64,000 bases of DNA from Bugula neritina. Its lineage: Eukaryota; Bryozoa; Gymnolaemata; Cheilostomatida; Bugulidae. The stretch covers positions 4,755,662 to 4,819,661 of the forward strand of contig OZ037770.1 in NCBI GenBank assembly GCA_964035545.1, given 5' to 3'. Position numbers and translations under genes: made by a program. The notes under the pieces were generated by a model. That model was not told where the DNA came from and made no database searches. It worked only from the letters and a program-made list of their open reading frames with translations. Positions 62,574 through 64,000 of this stretch are shown one piece after another. Each line of letters begins with the position of its first letter. The stretch's first letter is position 1.

Positions 62574-64000
62574 TTAGTGTTTAGTGGTACGTCTGCTCTT
62601 GACTGCATCAATGTAGGAAAAGACTGGGCAGCGTGGTTGCGAAACGTGACTAGGGCTTTTCACTTCCAGCGGATGAATCTCATTTGTGATTCCGCCGAGG
62701 CAAAAGTTGATATTTTCGTTGTGTTCACAACTCCCACGTTTCTTTGCCTGTTTTCCCATACGATACCTCGGTAAACTTTCATAACTGCCGCTTGTAGCGC
62801 GGTCATGTACGAAGTCTCCGAGGCACGCTGGGAGTTGCCTAGTGTGCGGTCCTGGAGGTATCGTCACTGTGGGAGGCGGTGCGCTCACCCATTGATTGTT
62901 ATGTCTCACGGGTAGTGTTTCCGGCCTGTTTGTGACAGTGGTTCCTGCATTGGTATTTCCGTACAGAGCTCTCCCACGAGGGGTTTTTGCACTTCCGGAT
63001 CCGTTTCCGGAAGTGGTGGTGGTGGCAGGCCTGAAGTTGGGGGCGGTAAGCGCGCTTCCACGAACGGAAGTGGCCTTTCCTGCCTTGCCAAGTCTTCCTG
63101 AGAGTTCAAGGGCGTGTTTCCGGCCAGGACGACAGTCTTTGATTGCCCAGACTCTTTAGCACAATGCGTCTGCCGCCCCGCTTCACCAGGGAGACGGCTA
63201 TGCTTGTTGGTCTGGCAGCTTTCACACTGTCTCACTCTACGCCGGATGTCCCGCTCCATGTTGGGCCATTACCACCGGAGTTGTAACTTGGCGACCACCC
63301 CCTGGACTCCTGCGCGAGTCTGCTGGTGGGTGTCCCGTATCAACTCTCGGCGGACGGCAGCTGGGCAGACTATCTTCTCACTTGCTGGCTGTCTGCTGTT
63401 GGCGGCCAAATTCACGGTCAACAGACCATCTGGCTCAATCTGCAGGGAGTTCCAACGTTGACAGTACAGCTGTAACTTGGCGCATCCCTGTCTCCGTTGT
63501 CTAGCACTGAGTCGTCGCCCTTCCTGTTTTGCTCCGTACACGTCGGCTACCACCCCAGGAAGGCTTTCATGGAGTTTCGGTAGCTCCCTAACGTCACCAG
63601 CCCAGACAGGTTTGGCGCGGAGGCTCTAGACGGTCTCCGGTTGGAGTCGGCCCGGGTCCCGTGTTGCCAACGGGAACCGCGGGGAACTCAGTTCTTCTTC
63701 GGGCCCAACCTCATCGTGGGCTGCCGAGTGGGGGCGGTCTCCGCCGCCTGTGGTATCTCACGACGGGCCACTCTATTTAGGTAGGCATCGTGGTCTGTGT
63801 GGCGGGGTGCCTCACTGTACCGGTGCGGCAATCAGGTTATGGCATGGCACTTCCCGTTGCCCGCACAGCCACGCGTCCCTGGATTATGGGAGGCGTAGGG
63901 TGGGACGGTCCTCCGCCCTTGTGACGGGCTCTGTTGAGGACCTTCCGTCGTAGCTTCCAATGACGACCAAATGTCTTCCTCCTGTACAGGATGGAAGCGG
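62574..64000 (-). pseudogene. Element 5 pol-frame remnants: protease end, integrase zinc-binding part, proline-rich tail
   Basis: 63,269-63,553 has YGAKQEGRRLSARQRRQGCA and TVNLAANSRQ; 62,906-63,259 has RRRVRQCESCQTNKHSRLPG, then the jump to AGNTPLNSQEDLARQERPLP; 62,574-62,909 has TRQLPACLGDFVHD and GSCEHNENINFCLGG, a segment that element 2 lost but element 4 kept. Frames change at several points. From about 63,600 to the edge it matches the protease-side region of element 2 (19,440-19,830), without RT between. Confidence 0.7.

Larger units (their letters stand above)
60862..64000 (-). mobile_element. Element 5: RT-less relative of element 2, cut by window edge
   Basis: The 3' LTR at 60,862-61,210 is clearly related to that of element 2. 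Inside (minus strand, read from 64,000 down): end of the protease region, the junction to the integrase zinc-binding part, the jump to the proline-rich tail, then the zinc-finger tail. Both deletions are at the same places as in element 2. Reading frames are broken, so this copy is older. Confidence 0.85.

Noticed and set aside
1-64000. CRISPR arrays, bacterial operons, ribosome binding sites and riboswitches
   Set aside because: The window is eukaryotic with spliced genes; no regular spacer-repeat array or operon structure is present, and the LRR array is exon duplication.

Overview
The window is eukaryotic and almost certainly from an early-branching animal. The background is AT-rich, genes are split by GT-AG introns, and there is a caspase (peptidase C14) domain, which points to Metazoa. 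The style of the LRR/ROCO gene and of the LTR elements suggests a sponge; that last step is inference.

Layout. (1) 1-8,898, minus strand: exons of a proline/hydroxyproline dehydrogenase (PRODH2-like) gene that runs off the left edge. Its second coding exon is split by a complete 4,765-bp Ty3/Gypsy-type element (element 1, 3,172-7,936; 190-bp LTRs, TTGGC target duplication). (2) 10.7-12.8 kb, minus strand: the last two exons of the ribosome biogenesis factor RPF1, with a Harbinger-like MITE in the intron between them; then an isolated transmembrane exon at 14.9 kb and a 5'-truncated LINE at 16.2-16.6 kb. (3) 17,572-22,089, minus strand: element 2, an LTR element with gag and protease but no reverse transcriptase. 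(4) 22-27.5 kb: AT-rich DNA with a decayed copy of the ROCO gene's Roc exon (25.8 kb). (5) 27,573-35,368, plus strand: element 3, an intact and very young Gypsy-type element (gag, 1,831-residue pol, coiled-coil ORF). (6) 38,329-59,591, plus strand: a host gene of 25 exons that I can join in phase into a 1,808-residue protein: short N-terminal domain, fifteen two-repeat LRR exons, Roc GTPase, COR, acidic linker, caspase. A decayed element (element 4, 49.1-52.2 kb) lies in one of its introns. (7) 60,862-64,000, minus strand: element 5, a relative of element 2 cut by the right edge.

The two most interesting systems are the LRR-Roc-COR-caspase gene and the LTR-element family. The gene looks like an innate sensor with a built-in protease; its LRR exons are interchangeable cassettes whose differences fall on the residues that should face a ligand. 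Elements 2-5 share a C-terminal tandem zinc-finger and coiled-coil tail, a hairpin next to the polypurine tract and, where gag is present, a -1 frameshift signal whose stem covaries between copies. Elements 2 and 5 share the same two internal deletions, so they look like a non-autonomous family mobilised by full-length relatives.

Limits: no alignment or database search was run. Exon joins rest on reading frame, splice-site consensus and recall of family sequences.
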